From Rhizobium viscosum (lineage in GTDB: Bacteria; Pseudomonadota; Alphaproteobacteria; Rhizobiales; Rhizobiaceae): DNA of 64,000 bases. The notes beneath the pieces are model-generated. The model was not told the DNA's origin. It made no database searches and saw nothing but the letters and a program-made list of their open reading frames with translations. The stretch lies in the NCBI RefSeq assembly GCF_014873945.1, contig NZ_JADBEC010000001.1, positions 1,364,001-1,428,000 on the forward strand, in the 5' to 3' direction. A program made the position numbers and the translations under genes. Positions 1 through 8,246 of the stretch are shown piece after piece. The first letter of the stretch is position 1. Each line of letters opens with the position of its first letter.

Positions 1-1
1 G

Positions 2-493
2 TTTCCGACATCGGGCGAATTCGTGCTCTTCGACCGTTCCTGGTACAATCGCGCCGGCGTGGAGCCGGTCATGGGCTTCTGCACGCCACGGCAATACGAG
101 GACTTTCTCAATCAGGCGCCGCAGGTGGAGAAGGTCATCGCCCATGAAGGCATATTCTTCTTCAAGTTCTATCTGGATATCGGCCGGGAAATGCAGATCA
201 AGCGCTTCCATGACCGGCGGCACGATCCGCTCGCCGTCTGGAAGCTCTCCTCGATGGATATAGCCGCACTGACCAAATGGGGCGACTACAGCGAGAAGCG
301 CGACCGCATGCTGAAGGAAACCCACACGCAGTTTGCGCCCTGGACCGTGATCCGCGCCAATGACAAACACCGGGCGAGGCTCAACCTCATCCGCCACATG
401 CTGAAGACCATGGATTACGACGGCAAGGACAAGGACGCGATCGGCGACCTCGACGACAAGATCATCGGCTCCGGTCCCGGCTTCCTGAAATAG
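2..493 (+). CDS. ppk2: Polyphosphate kinase 2 family protein, C-terminal part
   Basis: The reading frame is open from base 2 and runs off the left edge, so the N-terminal half with the Walker A loop is missing here. The visible 163 residues carry the PPK2 block [18 protein letters not shown] close to the left edge, followed by the conserved segment [17 protein letters not shown] and the W-K-LS-MD stretch. PPK2 enzymes move phosphate between polyphosphate and nucleoside di- or monophosphates in the cytoplasm. The GTG at 23 is an internal valine, not a start. Which PPK2 class (GDP/ADP or AMP) cannot be decided from this part. Confidence 0.9.
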   Translation, partial: FPTSGEFVLFDRSWYNRAGVEPVMGFCTPRQYEDFLNQAPQVEKVIAHEGIFFFKFYLDIGREMQIKRFHDRRHDPLAVWKLSSMDIAALTKWGDYSEKRDRMLKETHTQFAPWTVIRANDKHRARLNLIRHMLKTMDYDGKDKDAIGDLDDKIIGSGPGFLK

Positions 494-535
494 ACTTCCT
501 GGGCGCAGAATGATCGTTTAAGGGAGGGTCGCTCG

Positions 536-1093
536 TTGCATACCGTTTCGATTGGAAACTGGGCACTGCTGATTGAAGACGGAAGCTTGCCGCGCATTTA
601 CGACGCTTACGTCAAACACGCCGCCTTCGTGGATCAGGTCAAACCAATTACCCCAGAAGGGCGCACGCTGTTCCTGGGCGTCTACCAAGGAGGCGGCACG
701 CACCGGTGGCCCGAGATCGTCATCGTCAACAGATACGAGGATGCCAGAGGAACATTCCATCCCGGCTTTCTTGTCGTTCCGGAGACCTCGATCCTGTTCA
801 TCGGCGCCGGAGAACAGCTTCTAGGTTACGATATCGAGCGGCGGGAAAGGATCTTCGAGGATCACACCAATTTCGGCTTCTGGTGCTGGACGCGGCAAGA
901 GGATTACGTCCTCATGTCTGCGGAGTTGGAGTTTGGGGTCTGGAGAAAGACCGGCGAGAAGCTCTGGTCGGTCTTCGTGGAACCCCCGTGGAGTTTCAAT
1001 GTTTCCGGCGAGAATGTCGAACTGGACATCATGGGACAACTGAAAATATTCAGATTAGAAACTGGAGCACCAGTGCTGACAAATGTGAGCTAA
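536..1093 (+). CDS. Hypothetical protein, gene ending exactly at an IS insertion
   Basis: A 185-residue protein of unknown function with no signal peptide or membrane segment. The TTG start is supported by an AGGGAGG ribosome site at 521-527. The composition is rich in Trp, Phe and acidic residues and looks like a small globular beta protein, but I do not recognise a family. Its TAA stop (1091-1093) lies inside the 4-bp CTAA target duplication of the IS5 element that starts at 1094, so the gene apparently kept its original end. It follows ppk2 by 42 bp, but a shared transcript is only a guess. Confidence 0.7.
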   Translation: MHTVSIGNWALLIEDGSLPRIYDAYVKHAAFVDQVKPITPEGRTLFLGVYQGGGTHRWPEIVIVNRYEDARGTFHPGFLVVPETSILFIGAGEQLLGYDIERRERIFEDHTNFGFWCWTRQEDYVLMSAELEFGVWRKTGEKLWSVFVEPPWSFNVSGENVELDIMGQLKIFRLETGAPVLTNVS

Positions 1094-2591
1094 CAGGCTG
1101 TTGAAGACGTGCTGGCGCGATTGTCTGGAGCATGATTCACTGCCGCCCGCACGATTTGGGGACGGTGGATGCGCGGATTGGATGAACGGACAGGCACGCT
1201 GTTTTCCTATGTTGACCTTGAGGCGCGGGTTCGGCGCGATCATCCGCTACGGGTGATACGGGAGATCGTGAACGCGGCTCTTGCGGCGATGGATGGCGAT
1301 TTTGCGGTGCTTTATCCGCCTGGGCTCGGCCGCCCCTCGATCGCGCTGGAGCGCTTGCTGCGTGCGATGCTGTTGTAGCCTTCTACGGCATTCGCTCCGA
1401 GCGTCAATTGATGGAGCGAATGGAGTTCGATCTTCTGTTCCGCTGGTTCGTGGCTCGGCGTTGACGAGCAGGCCTGGGATCACTCGAGTTTTACCAAGAA
1501 CCGGGATCGGCTGTTGGAAGGTGAGATCGCAGCAAAGTTTCTGCGCACGGTACTGGCGCAGCCAAGGGTGAAGCGGCTGGTGTCGTCGGATCACTTCTCA
1601 GTAGATGGGACGCTGATCGAAGCTTGGGCTTCGATCAAGAGCTTCCGCCGCAAGGACGGCGGCGACAACGATCCGGATAGCGCAGACCGCAACGCTGAGC
1701 GCGGCTTCCACAAGGAGAAGCGCTCCAACGATACGCACGAGAGCACGAGTGACCCGCAGGCGCGACTCTATAAGAAGGGCGATGGGCAATCGGCGAAGCT
1801 GTGCTACATGGGCCATGCGCTGATGGAGAACCGCCACGGGCTGGTTGTGGATGGCGGCGTCACCCAGGCTACGGGCAAAGCCGAGCGCGAGGCTGCGCTT
1901 GCCATGTTGGAACGTCGGCCATCGCGGCGGCGCATCACGCTCGCGGCCGACAAGGCCTATGATGTAGGCCAGTTCGTAAAGGATCTGCGCCAGCGCAAAG
2001 TCACACCGCACATCACCATCGACGGCCATCTGAGCAAAAACGGCAAGCCACGCGTAACGGCCATCGATGGCCGTACGAAGCGCCATCCGGGCTATGCAGC
2101 CAGCCAGTGCTGCCGCAAGCGGATCGAAGAGGTGTTTGGCTGGATCAAGCCATCGGCCGGTACGGCCAAGGTCAAGCTGCGAGGATGCGCCCGTGTGGGC
2201 GCGGCCTTCACCCTGAACCTGGCAGCCTACAATCTGGTCCGCTTGCCCAAGCTCCTGGCGGTGCCGGCATGAGCCTCGCCGGTCGCTGGCGAATCGTCGC
2301 GATGCCCGACTATGTCGAGGACTATCCGGACATGATGGAGCCTGCTTACATCGAATTCGCGGCCAACGGCTCCGGCGAATTCGCCTTCGGCTGCGTCACC
2401 GGACAAATCTTCGGAGCCGGCGACGGCAATCACGTCGCCTTCTCCTGGCAAGGCAACGACGAAATGGACGAAGCCAAAGGCGACGGATGGGTCGAAATCC
2501 AACCAGACGGATCCGTCATCGGACAAATCTGCTTCCACAACGGCGACGAAGCAGACTTCGTCGCTCGCAAGTGGACTTCTTCAACGGCCTG
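1094..2591 (+). mobile_element. IS5-family insertion sequence with passenger gene
   Basis: The element is bounded by 17-bp terminal inverted repeats, CAGGCTGTTGAAGACGT at 1094-1110 and the complement of CAGGCCGTTGAAGAAGT at 2575-2591, matching at 15 of 17 positions. Directly outside both ends is CTAA (1090-1093 and 2592-2595), a 4-bp duplication that fits the YTAR target preference known for IS5-type elements. Inside are a transposase with two frame-disrupting deletions and a small second ORF that overlaps the transposase stop. The element is about 1.5 kb and probably cannot move on its own. Confidence 0.88.
1169..2272 (+). pseudogene. IS5-family DDE transposase, frameshifted
   Basis: The N-terminal part (1169-1378) encodes the typical IS5 opening MRGLDERTGTLFSYVDLEAR and then meets TAG. 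The homologous continuation (AFYGIRSERQLMER, around 1380-1450) lies in another frame, and the rest (from about 1452, ORF from 1514) is back in the first frame. This pattern fits a 1-bp loss near 1376 and a 2-bp loss near 1451 that together restore phase. The DDE residues are visible in the second part: D in FSVDGTLIEAW, D in LAADKAYD and E in RKRIEEVFGW. The stop and the missing frame make a full transposase unlikely unless ribosomes shift. Confidence 0.85.
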
Positions 2592-2595
2592 CTAA
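2269..2595 (+). CDS. Small IS passenger protein of unknown function
   Basis: A 108-residue ORF whose ATG overlaps the transposase TGA as ATGA (2269-2272), so it is probably translationally coupled. It contains the pattern GRWRIV, YIEF, GSGEFAFG, VAFSWQGNDEMDEAKG, GDGWVEI and FHNGDEADF, which I recognise as a widespread small family of unknown function rich in Trp and acidic residues, predicted to be beta-structured. It carries no obvious DNA-binding or catalytic motif. Its last codon (TGC) and stop (TAA) are completed by the right-hand CTAA target duplication, so the element does not carry this stop itself. Confidence 0.75.
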   Translation: MSLAGRWRIVAMPDYVEDYPDMMEPAYIEFAANGSGEFAFGCVTGQIFGAGDGNHVAFSWQGNDEMDEAKGDGWVEIQPDGSVIGQICFHNGDEADFVARKWTSSTAC

Positions 2596-2711
2596 AACGT
2601 GTCGCGATCTCTCAGATTCGCTTGACACGCTTTCACTCTTTGTTTTTACGCATGTCTCTTTCGCAAAACCGCTGCACACTTTTGCTGGAATTGCTCTAAT
2701 AGCCGGGCCGC
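2596..2711. repeat. Intergenic hairpins, probable rhizobial dispersed motif
   Basis: Just right of the IS is an inverted pair CGTGTC (2598-2603) and GACACG (2624-2629), followed by the arms GCAAAA (2663-2668) and TTTTGC (2680-2685) around CCGCTGCACAC. The second unit, with GCATGTC just upstream, resembles a short palindromic sequence that I recall as frequent between genes in Rhizobium genomes. That recollection is not verified here. The hairpins could end transcription of the gene at 536-1093 in the ancestor without the IS. Confidence 0.4.
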
Positions 2712-3941
2712 TTACTGACCCGGCAGGATCCGCACGGCAAAGAGATTGATGCCGCGGGCCTTGCCGTCGACATCGCTGTTGATCATCAGCCGGCCTGGAG
2801 AATTCGGCGCCAGGGAGCGGTCGAAGCGCACCTGCAGCAGCGCATCCGATTTTTCACGCGTGACGTTGAAGCGATGGCGGGCGCAGTTGCCGAGCGACTG
2901 GAAATCGCACTCGACAGTGATCTGTGTCGGCTCGTCCGTGGTGGACTGCAGGGTCAGAGCAATGGTCGAGGACTTGCCGGCGAGCTGCTGCAGGACATTG
3001 GCTGGAATGGTGATGGAGACATTGCCATCCGTATTGCCGCTCTCAGAGGTCAGGCGGACGGCCGGACCTTCGGTTTCCGTGACATTTTCCGTGCGGGCGC
3101 GCGGGCCACCCTGGATCTTGTCGGCATCCGAGGGCTTGAAGACCTCGATCCAGTCTGCCGAGAAGCTGTTTTGCGGGTCGATCGCGACCGGCTGGTCGCC
3201 ATCCGCGTGGGCGCCGTTACCGGCACTCTCCTCGCCATCGAAATCTTCCGGCTGCGTGCTGGCCGGCGGATTGGCGACGCTGGTGTCGCGCTCAGCCGCC
3301 GTCATCAGCAGGCCGGAACTATAAACCCACCAGGCACCCGTGCCGATGAAGGCGAGAGCCACGCACCAGACGAGCAGGCGCGAGAAGAACTTGCGCGGCT
3401 TGCGGCGGACAGCGGCCCGTTCGGGGCGAAAATCCATGCCGCCGCGCTTCTCCGGCGTTGCGCGCATTTCGCCACGCATCTCTCCATCGGGGGCCGCCCC
3501 CAGCTGGTCGGCGCTGCTGGCGTGGACGTCATGGAGGCTCGCATCGTTCGTGCGCCGGGAGGTGGGCTCATAGCCGCGCGTTTCGCCTGTAACGGCCAGG
3601 CTGTCATCCCTGCCCTCGCGATAGACGGGCTCTTCCGCACGATAGGCGGGCTCTTCCGCGTGATGCGCTGGCTCGGGGATCTCCACGACAGGCGGGACCG
3701 GAACTTCCGGAGGCCCCTGCCGCGGGTGCAGGCGGGCGCGCTCTTCGCTCTCGATGGTGTGGATCGTGGTTTCGAGGCGGTGGCGGTGATGGGCGACCAT
3801 ATCGGCATCGGTAACATCCTGCTTGCGCAGGCCGGCTTCCAGCGCCTGACGCGCGGACTGATAGATGCGTGCACGAACTTCCGCGCTGTCGCGGTCGGAA
3901 TTTTCCAGCGCAGTTCTGATAGCCGTTTCTAGTCCGCTCAC
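2712..3941 (-). CDS. Single-pass membrane protein of unknown function
   Basis: A 409-residue protein starting at GTG 3941. The N-terminal 75 residues look alpha-helical and charged. A proline- and glutamate-rich linker with repeated AEEP/Y units lies at about residues 75-130, a basic patch (RRKPRKFF) precedes one transmembrane helix at about 186-208, and a C-terminal domain of about 190 residues would lie outside the cytoplasm. The C-terminal part (about 240-409) looks beta-rich and contains two cysteines (ECDFQSLGNC) that could form a disulfide. The topology fits an inner-membrane anchored sensor or envelope protein. No family is recognised. It is transcribed towards the IS. Confidence 0.7.
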   Translation of the reverse strand: MSGLETAIRTALENSDRDSAEVRARIYQSARQALEAGLRKQDVTDADMVAHHRHRLETTIHTIESEERARLHPRQGPPEVPVPPVVEIPEPAHHAEEPAYRAEEPVYREGRDDSLAVTGETRGYEPTSRRTNDASLHDVHASSADQLGAAPDGEMRGEMRATPEKRGGMDFRPERAAVRRKPRKFFSRLLVWCVALAFIGTGAWWVYSSGLLMTAAERDTSVANPPASTQPEDFDGEESAGNGAHADGDQPVAIDPQNSFSADWIEVFKPSDADKIQGGPRARTENVTETEGPAVRLTSESGNTDGNVSITIPANVLQQLAGKSSTIALTLQSTTDEPTQITVECDFQSLGNCARHRFNVTREKSDALLQVRFDRSLAPNSPGRLMINSDVDGKARGINLFAVRILPGQ

Positions 3942-4190
3942 ATCAGGCCCTTCACGTTTCGTGCCGCATCAACCCCAAAAGATTGAATGCCTGTCAAAAT
4001 TCGGTAGCGGCAAGTGCGGCAAACCGCAAGCCTTGCAGCCTTTCCGGAGCGCATCGGCGGGGGATAAGGGCCGCTACGGCAAACTCCGCACGCTTTCATT
4101 AGATAATATGAAAGTGGACAGGATTACGGAAAAGAGTGCGCGCTTCTTCCGTTCCCGCTCTTTTCCTCGGGCGCTGCCTCTGCTAATCAA

Positions 4191-4212
4191 TTGACGTTTT
4201 CGTAAACGTCAA
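4191..4212. promoter_or_regulatory. Perfect palindromic operator upstream of nitronate monooxygenase
   Basis: TTGACGTTT (4191-4199) and AAACGTCAA (4204-4212) form perfect 9-bp arms around TCGT, ending 14 bp before the ATG at 4227. A closely related half, TTGACGTTTACGTTAAGG, lies upstream of fadD at 42300-42317. The ACGT-centred pattern resembles operators I associate with MerR-type regulators of acyl-CoA catabolism (LiuR-like). That assignment is from memory and not proven. Confidence 0.55.
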
Positions 4213-4226
4213 AAAGCGGTGAAAGC

Positions 4227-5186
4227 ATGGCCCTGCCCCCGATCCTCAAGAACAATCTGAGACTGCCTGTTATCGGCTCGCCGCTTTTCATCGTCTCCCA
4301 TCCGGCGCTGACGCTGGCGCAATGCAAGGCCGGCGTGATCGGCGCCTTTCCGGCCTTGAACGCGCGGCCGGAAAGCCAGCTCGACGAGTGGCTGGCCATG
4401 ATCACCGAGGATCTCGCCCATTATAATGCCAGGCATCCGGAGCGGCCGGCGGCCCCCTTTGCGGTCAACCAGATCGTCCATATGTCGAACAAGCGGCTGG
4501 AGCACGATCTGATGCTCTGCGTGAAATACAAGGTGCCAATCGTCATTTCCTCGCTCGGCGCCGTGCCGGAAGTGAATGCGGCCGTGCATTCCTATGGCGG
4601 TATCGTGCTGCACGACGTCATCAACAACCGCCATGCCAATTCGGCGATCCGCAAGGGTGCGGACGGGCTGATTGCCGTTGCGGCGGGTGCGGGCGGGCAT
4701 GCGGGCACGCTTTCTCCCTTCGCACTGGTGCAGGAAATCCGCTCCTGGTTCGACGGCCCGCTGCTGCTGGCAGGCGCAATTGCAACCGGCGGCGCCATTC
4801 TGGCCGCTGAGGCAATGGGCGCCGACATGGCCTATATCGGCACCCCCTTCATCGCGACCGAGGAGGCACGCGCCTCCGATGCCTACAAGCAGGCGATCGT
4901 CGAAGGTGCCGCCGCCGATGTCGTCTATTCGAACTATTTCACCGGCGTGCACGGCAACTACCTGAGGCCCTCCATTCGTGCCGCCGGCCTCGACCCCGAC
5001 AACCTGCCTGACGCAGACCCCTCGAAGATGGATTTCGAACAGGCGACGGGCGGCGCAAAGGCCTGGAAGGACATCTGGGGCAGCGGCCAGGGCATTGGCG
5101 CGATCAAGGCGGTGGAACCGGTTGCGAAGCTGGTCGACCGGCTGGAAGCGGAATATCAGGCCGCCCGCACCCGGCTGGCGCTGTGA
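4227..5186 (+). CDS. Nitronate monooxygenase (2-nitropropane dioxygenase family)
   Basis: A 319-residue TIM-barrel FMN enzyme that oxidises alkyl nitronates such as propionate-3-nitronate, a plant and fungal toxin, to the keto or semialdehyde product plus nitrite or nitrate. Family marks visible are the N-terminal PVIGSPLFIVSHP and the glycine-rich segment with the putative catalytic histidine AAGAGGHAGTLSPF at about residue 150. Further along are GAIATGGAILAAEAMGADMAYIG and FIATEEARA, the FMN phosphate-binding region. Length is normal. The start ATG lies 14 bp downstream of the palindrome at 4191-4212, which probably controls it. Confidence 0.88.
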   Translation: MALPPILKNNLRLPVIGSPLFIVSHPALTLAQCKAGVIGAFPALNARPESQLDEWLAMITEDLAHYNARHPERPAAPFAVNQIVHMSNKRLEHDLMLCVKYKVPIVISSLGAVPEVNAAVHSYGGIVLHDVINNRHANSAIRKGADGLIAVAAGAGGHAGTLSPFALVQEIRSWFDGPLLLAGAIATGGAILAAEAMGADMAYIGTPFIATEEARASDAYKQAIVEGAAADVVYSNYFTGVHGNYLRPSIRAAGLDPDNLPDADPSKMDFEQATGGAKAWKDIWGSGQGIGAIKAVEPVAKLVDRLEAEYQAARTRLAL

Positions 5187-5331
5187 CGTGCCAAGCCTTT
5201 CCACTGAATGGGGGCCTTTCCACAGGCTTCAGCTTTTTTGCCACGGGGCATAAGAGGGTGCTTGAAATCTTCAGACAATGCCTGTATCAGCCCCATGCAA
5301 ATCGCGGGCCGAACGCTTCGCCCGCCGGATT

Positions 5332-5407
5332 GCCGCTTTAGCTCAGTCGGTAGAGCACATCATTCGTAATGATGGGGTCACGTGTTCGAGTCACGTAAGC
5401 GGCACCA
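5332..5407 (+). tRNA. tRNA-Thr (anticodon CGT)
   Basis: The sequence folds as a cloverleaf: acceptor GCCGCTT/AAGCGGC, D stem GCTC/GAGC, anticodon stem CATCA/TGATG with loop TTCGTAA, T arm ACGTG-TTCGAGT-CACGT, discriminator A and an encoded CCA. The anticodon CGT reads ACG codons. Its 3' end borders a stretch with a broken integrase and low-GC genes, so it is the likely attachment site of an old island. I did not see a second copy of its 3' end in the window. Confidence 0.97.
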
Positions 5408-5795
5408 TTTTTCTTTAAAATCAAAGACTTGAACACTGGTTTCCACAGGTGGGACATTCCGGCGAGACATTTCTTTGTACAGCCCGCCCCACATTCTCAA
5501 GTCCCGGCACGGTGTATTCTATTTCCGCTGGCCATTGCCCCAAGCAGCTACACCCCCATCAAAAAGCCGCGACGATCAAGCTTCCCTGCAGACGCGAGAC
5601 CCATCGGCTCGATGCTTTTGCGGTCTTCCGAACCGATCAGGCCGGCGATGTAAAGCGGGCACATGGCGCAGCGCTTTCCGCCCAAACCGATCGATAAACG
5701 GCTGTAAAAACAGCGAAAGCTCTGTGTTTATATCTGTCATCGGCACCTGCGATCAAAGGTGCAGACACAATCTCAACAACGTTGCCTCAATCTGC
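5408..5795. other. Island left edge without a recognisable gene
   Basis: Several overlapping short ORFs on the plus strand (for example 5475-5894) mix fragments. One stretch, CGLPNRSGRRCKAG near 5640, faintly resembles small zinc-binding proteins common beside integrases, but the frame is soon lost. No intact gene, terminator or repeat was seen. It reads as decayed mobile DNA between the tRNA and the integrase remnant. Confidence 0.4.
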
Positions 5796-5968
5796 CAATG
5801 TAGTGCTAGACACACCTGTACCGCCCAAGAACTATTGACAGAATCATCGAGATTCATACCTTGGCTCGACAAATTGGCTCAAGCTTGCCGATGATCCAGC
5901 GTTATTACAGCAAATCAACAGCAACTATGGCCGCCAAGTTCTGGACTAATCTAAATTCGGTGAACTGA
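5796..5968 (+). pseudogene. Tyrosine recombinase (integrase) C-terminal remnant
   Basis: In one frame from 5796 the sequence gives CSARHTCTAQELLTE, matching the LRHTxATxxL box with the catalytic Arg and His. After a frame change near 5840 it gives IIEIHTLARQIGSSLPMIQ followed by RYYSKSTATMAAKFW, which matches the last helix with the nucleophilic tyrosine. It ends at TGA 5966-5968. Only the last 55 or so residues of a phage/island integrase remain, in two frames, so it is inactive. Lying about 390 bp from tRNA-Thr, it marks that tRNA as the insertion site of the former element. Confidence 0.75.
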
Positions 5969-6046
5969 TGAAAAATAGTGGATGATACGGCACTACCTTC
6001 TCACCAACAATAAGAAACGCAACTAAAATATGCGAGTTTAACGAAG

Positions 6047-6685
6047 ATGTATTACGGCCTAAACGGTTTGGATGCGAAGATTGAAAAGTATATCCCATAT
6101 AATGATGGATTTTATGTGGAGTTAGGTGCGAATGATGGGGTCGATCAGTCCAACACTTTATATTTCGAGCGCCATAAAAACTGGAGGGGTGTATTAGTTG
6201 AACCAACACCTCATAACTATCTAAAGTGCCTTGCTAATCGAGCAACAAGTAATCATATTTTTTGCAATGCGTGCGTTTCATTTGACTACAAAGATCGCTT
6301 TGTCGAGATGGCATTTGCAAACCTTATGTCTGCTCCAATTGGACTTGAGTCTGATATACCGGACCCAATGGCTCACGCTGAGATAGGGAAACAATTTTTA
6401 GCAAGCACTGATAGGATTTTCACATTCGGTGCAGTCGCTAAACCTTTGAACGAGCTTTTAATCACGTCTAACGCACCTAAACAAATTGATTTCTTGTCTT
6501 TAGATGTAGAGGGCGCAGAAATAGAGGTTCTTAAAGGAATAGATCATGAGGTTTTTAGGTTCAAATATATGTGTATTGAGTGTAGGAATATTGCAAAGCT
6601 GACGATTTACCTGAATTCAATGGGATACGGGTTACAGGAACAGCTAAGTCCGCACGATTTTATGTTTGTGAATAAAGCTTCTTAA
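6047..6685 (+). CDS. FkbM-family SAM-dependent methyltransferase
   Basis: A 212-residue protein with the FkbM fold. Motif I is FYVELGANDGVDQSNTLYFE at about residues 22-41, followed by GVLVEPTP. The second motif IDFLSLDVEGAEIEVLKG is at about 147-164. Such enzymes O-methylate sugars or hydroxyls of polysaccharides and secondary metabolites. Base composition is clearly lower in GC than its neighbours and the codons are AT-rich (AAT, TTT, ATA), a sign of recent transfer. It stands alone between decayed mobile genes, so a substrate cannot be inferred. A surface glycan or O-antigen sugar is possible. Confidence 0.85.
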   Translation: MYYGLNGLDAKIEKYIPYNDGFYVELGANDGVDQSNTLYFERHKNWRGVLVEPTPHNYLKCLANRATSNHIFCNACVSFDYKDRFVEMAFANLMSAPIGLESDIPDPMAHAEIGKQFLASTDRIFTFGAVAKPLNELLITSNAPKQIDFLSLDVEGAEIEVLKGIDHEVFRFKYMCIECRNIAKLTIYLNSMGYGLQEQLSPHDFMFVNKAS

Positions 6686-6850
6686 TGGTTAAAGGTTCAG
6701 CTGAAGGGACGGCTTTATCCGAAACTTAGAATCTCTTCCGCTCCTGTCTTAGTCCGCTTGGGACTGGTGGAACCATAGTACTACTTTGGCAGATGAATCC
6801 TCGGTTAACGATGATCGACCATCTTTGGTATTCCAACAGGGGCACGAAGG

Positions 6851-7257
6851 ATGGCAGAGCAGGATGTTGCACTGACGGAATGGCGAAGCCGTTCGTTGAG
6901 AAGCTTGACCACAAGAAGCGTCGGCAGATGTGCCCAATCTATGTTTCTGGCCTGATCAGGCAGAGAGACCGCAAGAGTATCAAACCGAGGGCGCAACGGC
7001 TTGCGCCTGATCGCTACGACGCCTACATCATTTCATCTCGGATGGCATTTGGGACGCCTGCCCTCTTGAGGCGGAATTGGCCGTGTAGCTGACAGAATAG
7101 TCGGGGCCCCAGATGCATTTCTGGTGATCGACGATACGGGCCTTCCAAAGAAGGGCGACCACTCGGTAGAGGTCGCGCCGTAATATGCGTCGATGCTGGG
7201 CAAGCGCGCCAATTGCCAGGCGCTGGTGTCACTGACGCTGGCCCGCGACGAGGTTCC
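6851..7257 (+). pseudogene. IS701-like transposase N-terminal remnant
   Basis: Pieces of an IS701/IS4-type transposase appear in successive frames: MAEQDVALTEW from 6851, then KLDHKKRRQMCPIYVSGLI and KSIKPRAQRLAPDRYD, then HHFISDGIWDACPLEAELAV. Last comes VIDDTGLPKKGDHSV, which holds the first catalytic aspartate, with ANCQALVSLTLARDEVPL at the end. At least two frameshifts and in-frame stops break it, and it stops abruptly near 7257 just before a hairpin. The C-terminal half of the transposase is absent. Confidence 0.75.
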
Positions 7258-7270
7258 CCTGAACGAAATC

Positions 7271-7301
7271 GGCCCAGATCGACATTCGATCTGGGCCTTT
7301 T
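7271..7301 (+). terminator. Strong stem-loop terminator
   Basis: GGCCCAGATCGA (7271-7282) and TCGATCTGGGCC (7286-7297) are perfect 12-bp arms with a CAT loop, followed on the plus strand by TTTT. On the minus strand it lies about 25 bp past the stop of the gene at 7322-8041 and may serve that gene too, although the tail there is poor in T. Confidence 0.75.
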
Positions 7302-7321
7302 CATAGATATCAGGATTATAA

Positions 7322-8041
7322 TCAGCCTCGAAAGCCAAACGCATTCATCCACTCGTCGACCCAAGCCCCAAAGTCCTTCGTGGCCTTGCCAAAATTGCTG
7401 TTGTTCAGAGCTGCGGATGCCGCCTTCAAGGCGTCGGTATTGGTTCCATCCGAGCTGTTGATGACTTCCGCCGCCTCGGTCAGCGAGGATTGGGCCGCCT
7501 TCAATGCTGCCGTAAGGGTCTTGCTGGTGCTGTTTCCATTCTTGTCTTCGATGTTCGAGATGATCCCGCCACCGCTTCCAAGCTTGAAGCCGATCACGAA
7601 TTCGCCGTCGCCGAACTTGGATCTGTTGTCCCGGATCAGGCGCTGAATGGCGTTGGCGATCGCATTGTCATCGCTGATATTGGGATGCTGCGCCTTTTCG
7701 GCTTTCACAAGCGAGGCAAATTTGTCCCCATCGTCATTGATCAGCTTCTTGATGACGTCGGTAACACTGGCATCGCTGGTTTTGAAGTTGTCCGAATCCA
7801 GGAAATCGAGTGCGCTCGAGACGATCCCGTCGTTGCTCTCTTTGACGTCGAGCAGCGCGCTGTTGATTGTCGATGAGGCCTGCGTCTTTACGGCGCTTGT
7901 TTGACTGGAAACGCCGTTAGCGATGGCTGCGATTGTATCGGCAGCCGATTTCCCGGCTTGCTGTTTGGTGGGAAGCAAGGATGCGTTCGTCTGCTGCAGG
8001 ATGAGCAGTGCCGCATTGTTCGCTGAAGAGATCGCGGTCAT
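7322..8041 (-). CDS. Hypothetical Ala/Ser/Asn-rich protein
   Basis: A 239-residue protein beginning MTAISSANNAALLILQQTN. I recall similar openings in uncharacterised Rhizobium proteins. It has no signal peptide and no membrane segment. The sequence is rich in Ala, Ser, Asn and Asp with amphipathic helices (KTLTAALKAAQSSLTEAAEV), a Gly-rich turn (GFKLGSGGGII) and a C-terminal FGAWVDEWMNAFGF. This style resembles secreted or filament-like helical proteins, but no secretion signal can be named. The upstream region (8042-8160) is AT-rich and would hold the promoter. It lies inside the decayed tRNA island. Confidence 0.6.
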   Translation of the reverse strand: MTAISSANNAALLILQQTNASLLPTKQQAGKSAADTIAAIANGVSSQTSAVKTQASSTINSALLDVKESNDGIVSSALDFLDSDNFKTSDASVTDVIKKLINDDGDKFASLVKAEKAQHPNISDDNAIANAIQRLIRDNRSKFGDGEFVIGFKLGSGGGIISNIEDKNGNSTSKTLTAALKAAQSSLTEAAEVINSSDGTNTDALKAASAALNNSNFGKATKDFGAWVDEWMNAFGFRG

Positions 8042-8246
8042 TTTCGTTCCTCTGGTACCGGAACTCCCTCCATCGGAATTCGCGGCACGGAAGAGCTTGG
8101 GGCATCATGCCTGAGCAACCTAAATACGAGACATTAATTGTCACAACTCTAAATTTTGCGCGTTAACAAATCGCTTATTCCGCGTGCTAAATGCTGAATG
8201 CGACGTTTGCGAGCACAGGATAAAGTTGACGCAGCCATCGATCCGC

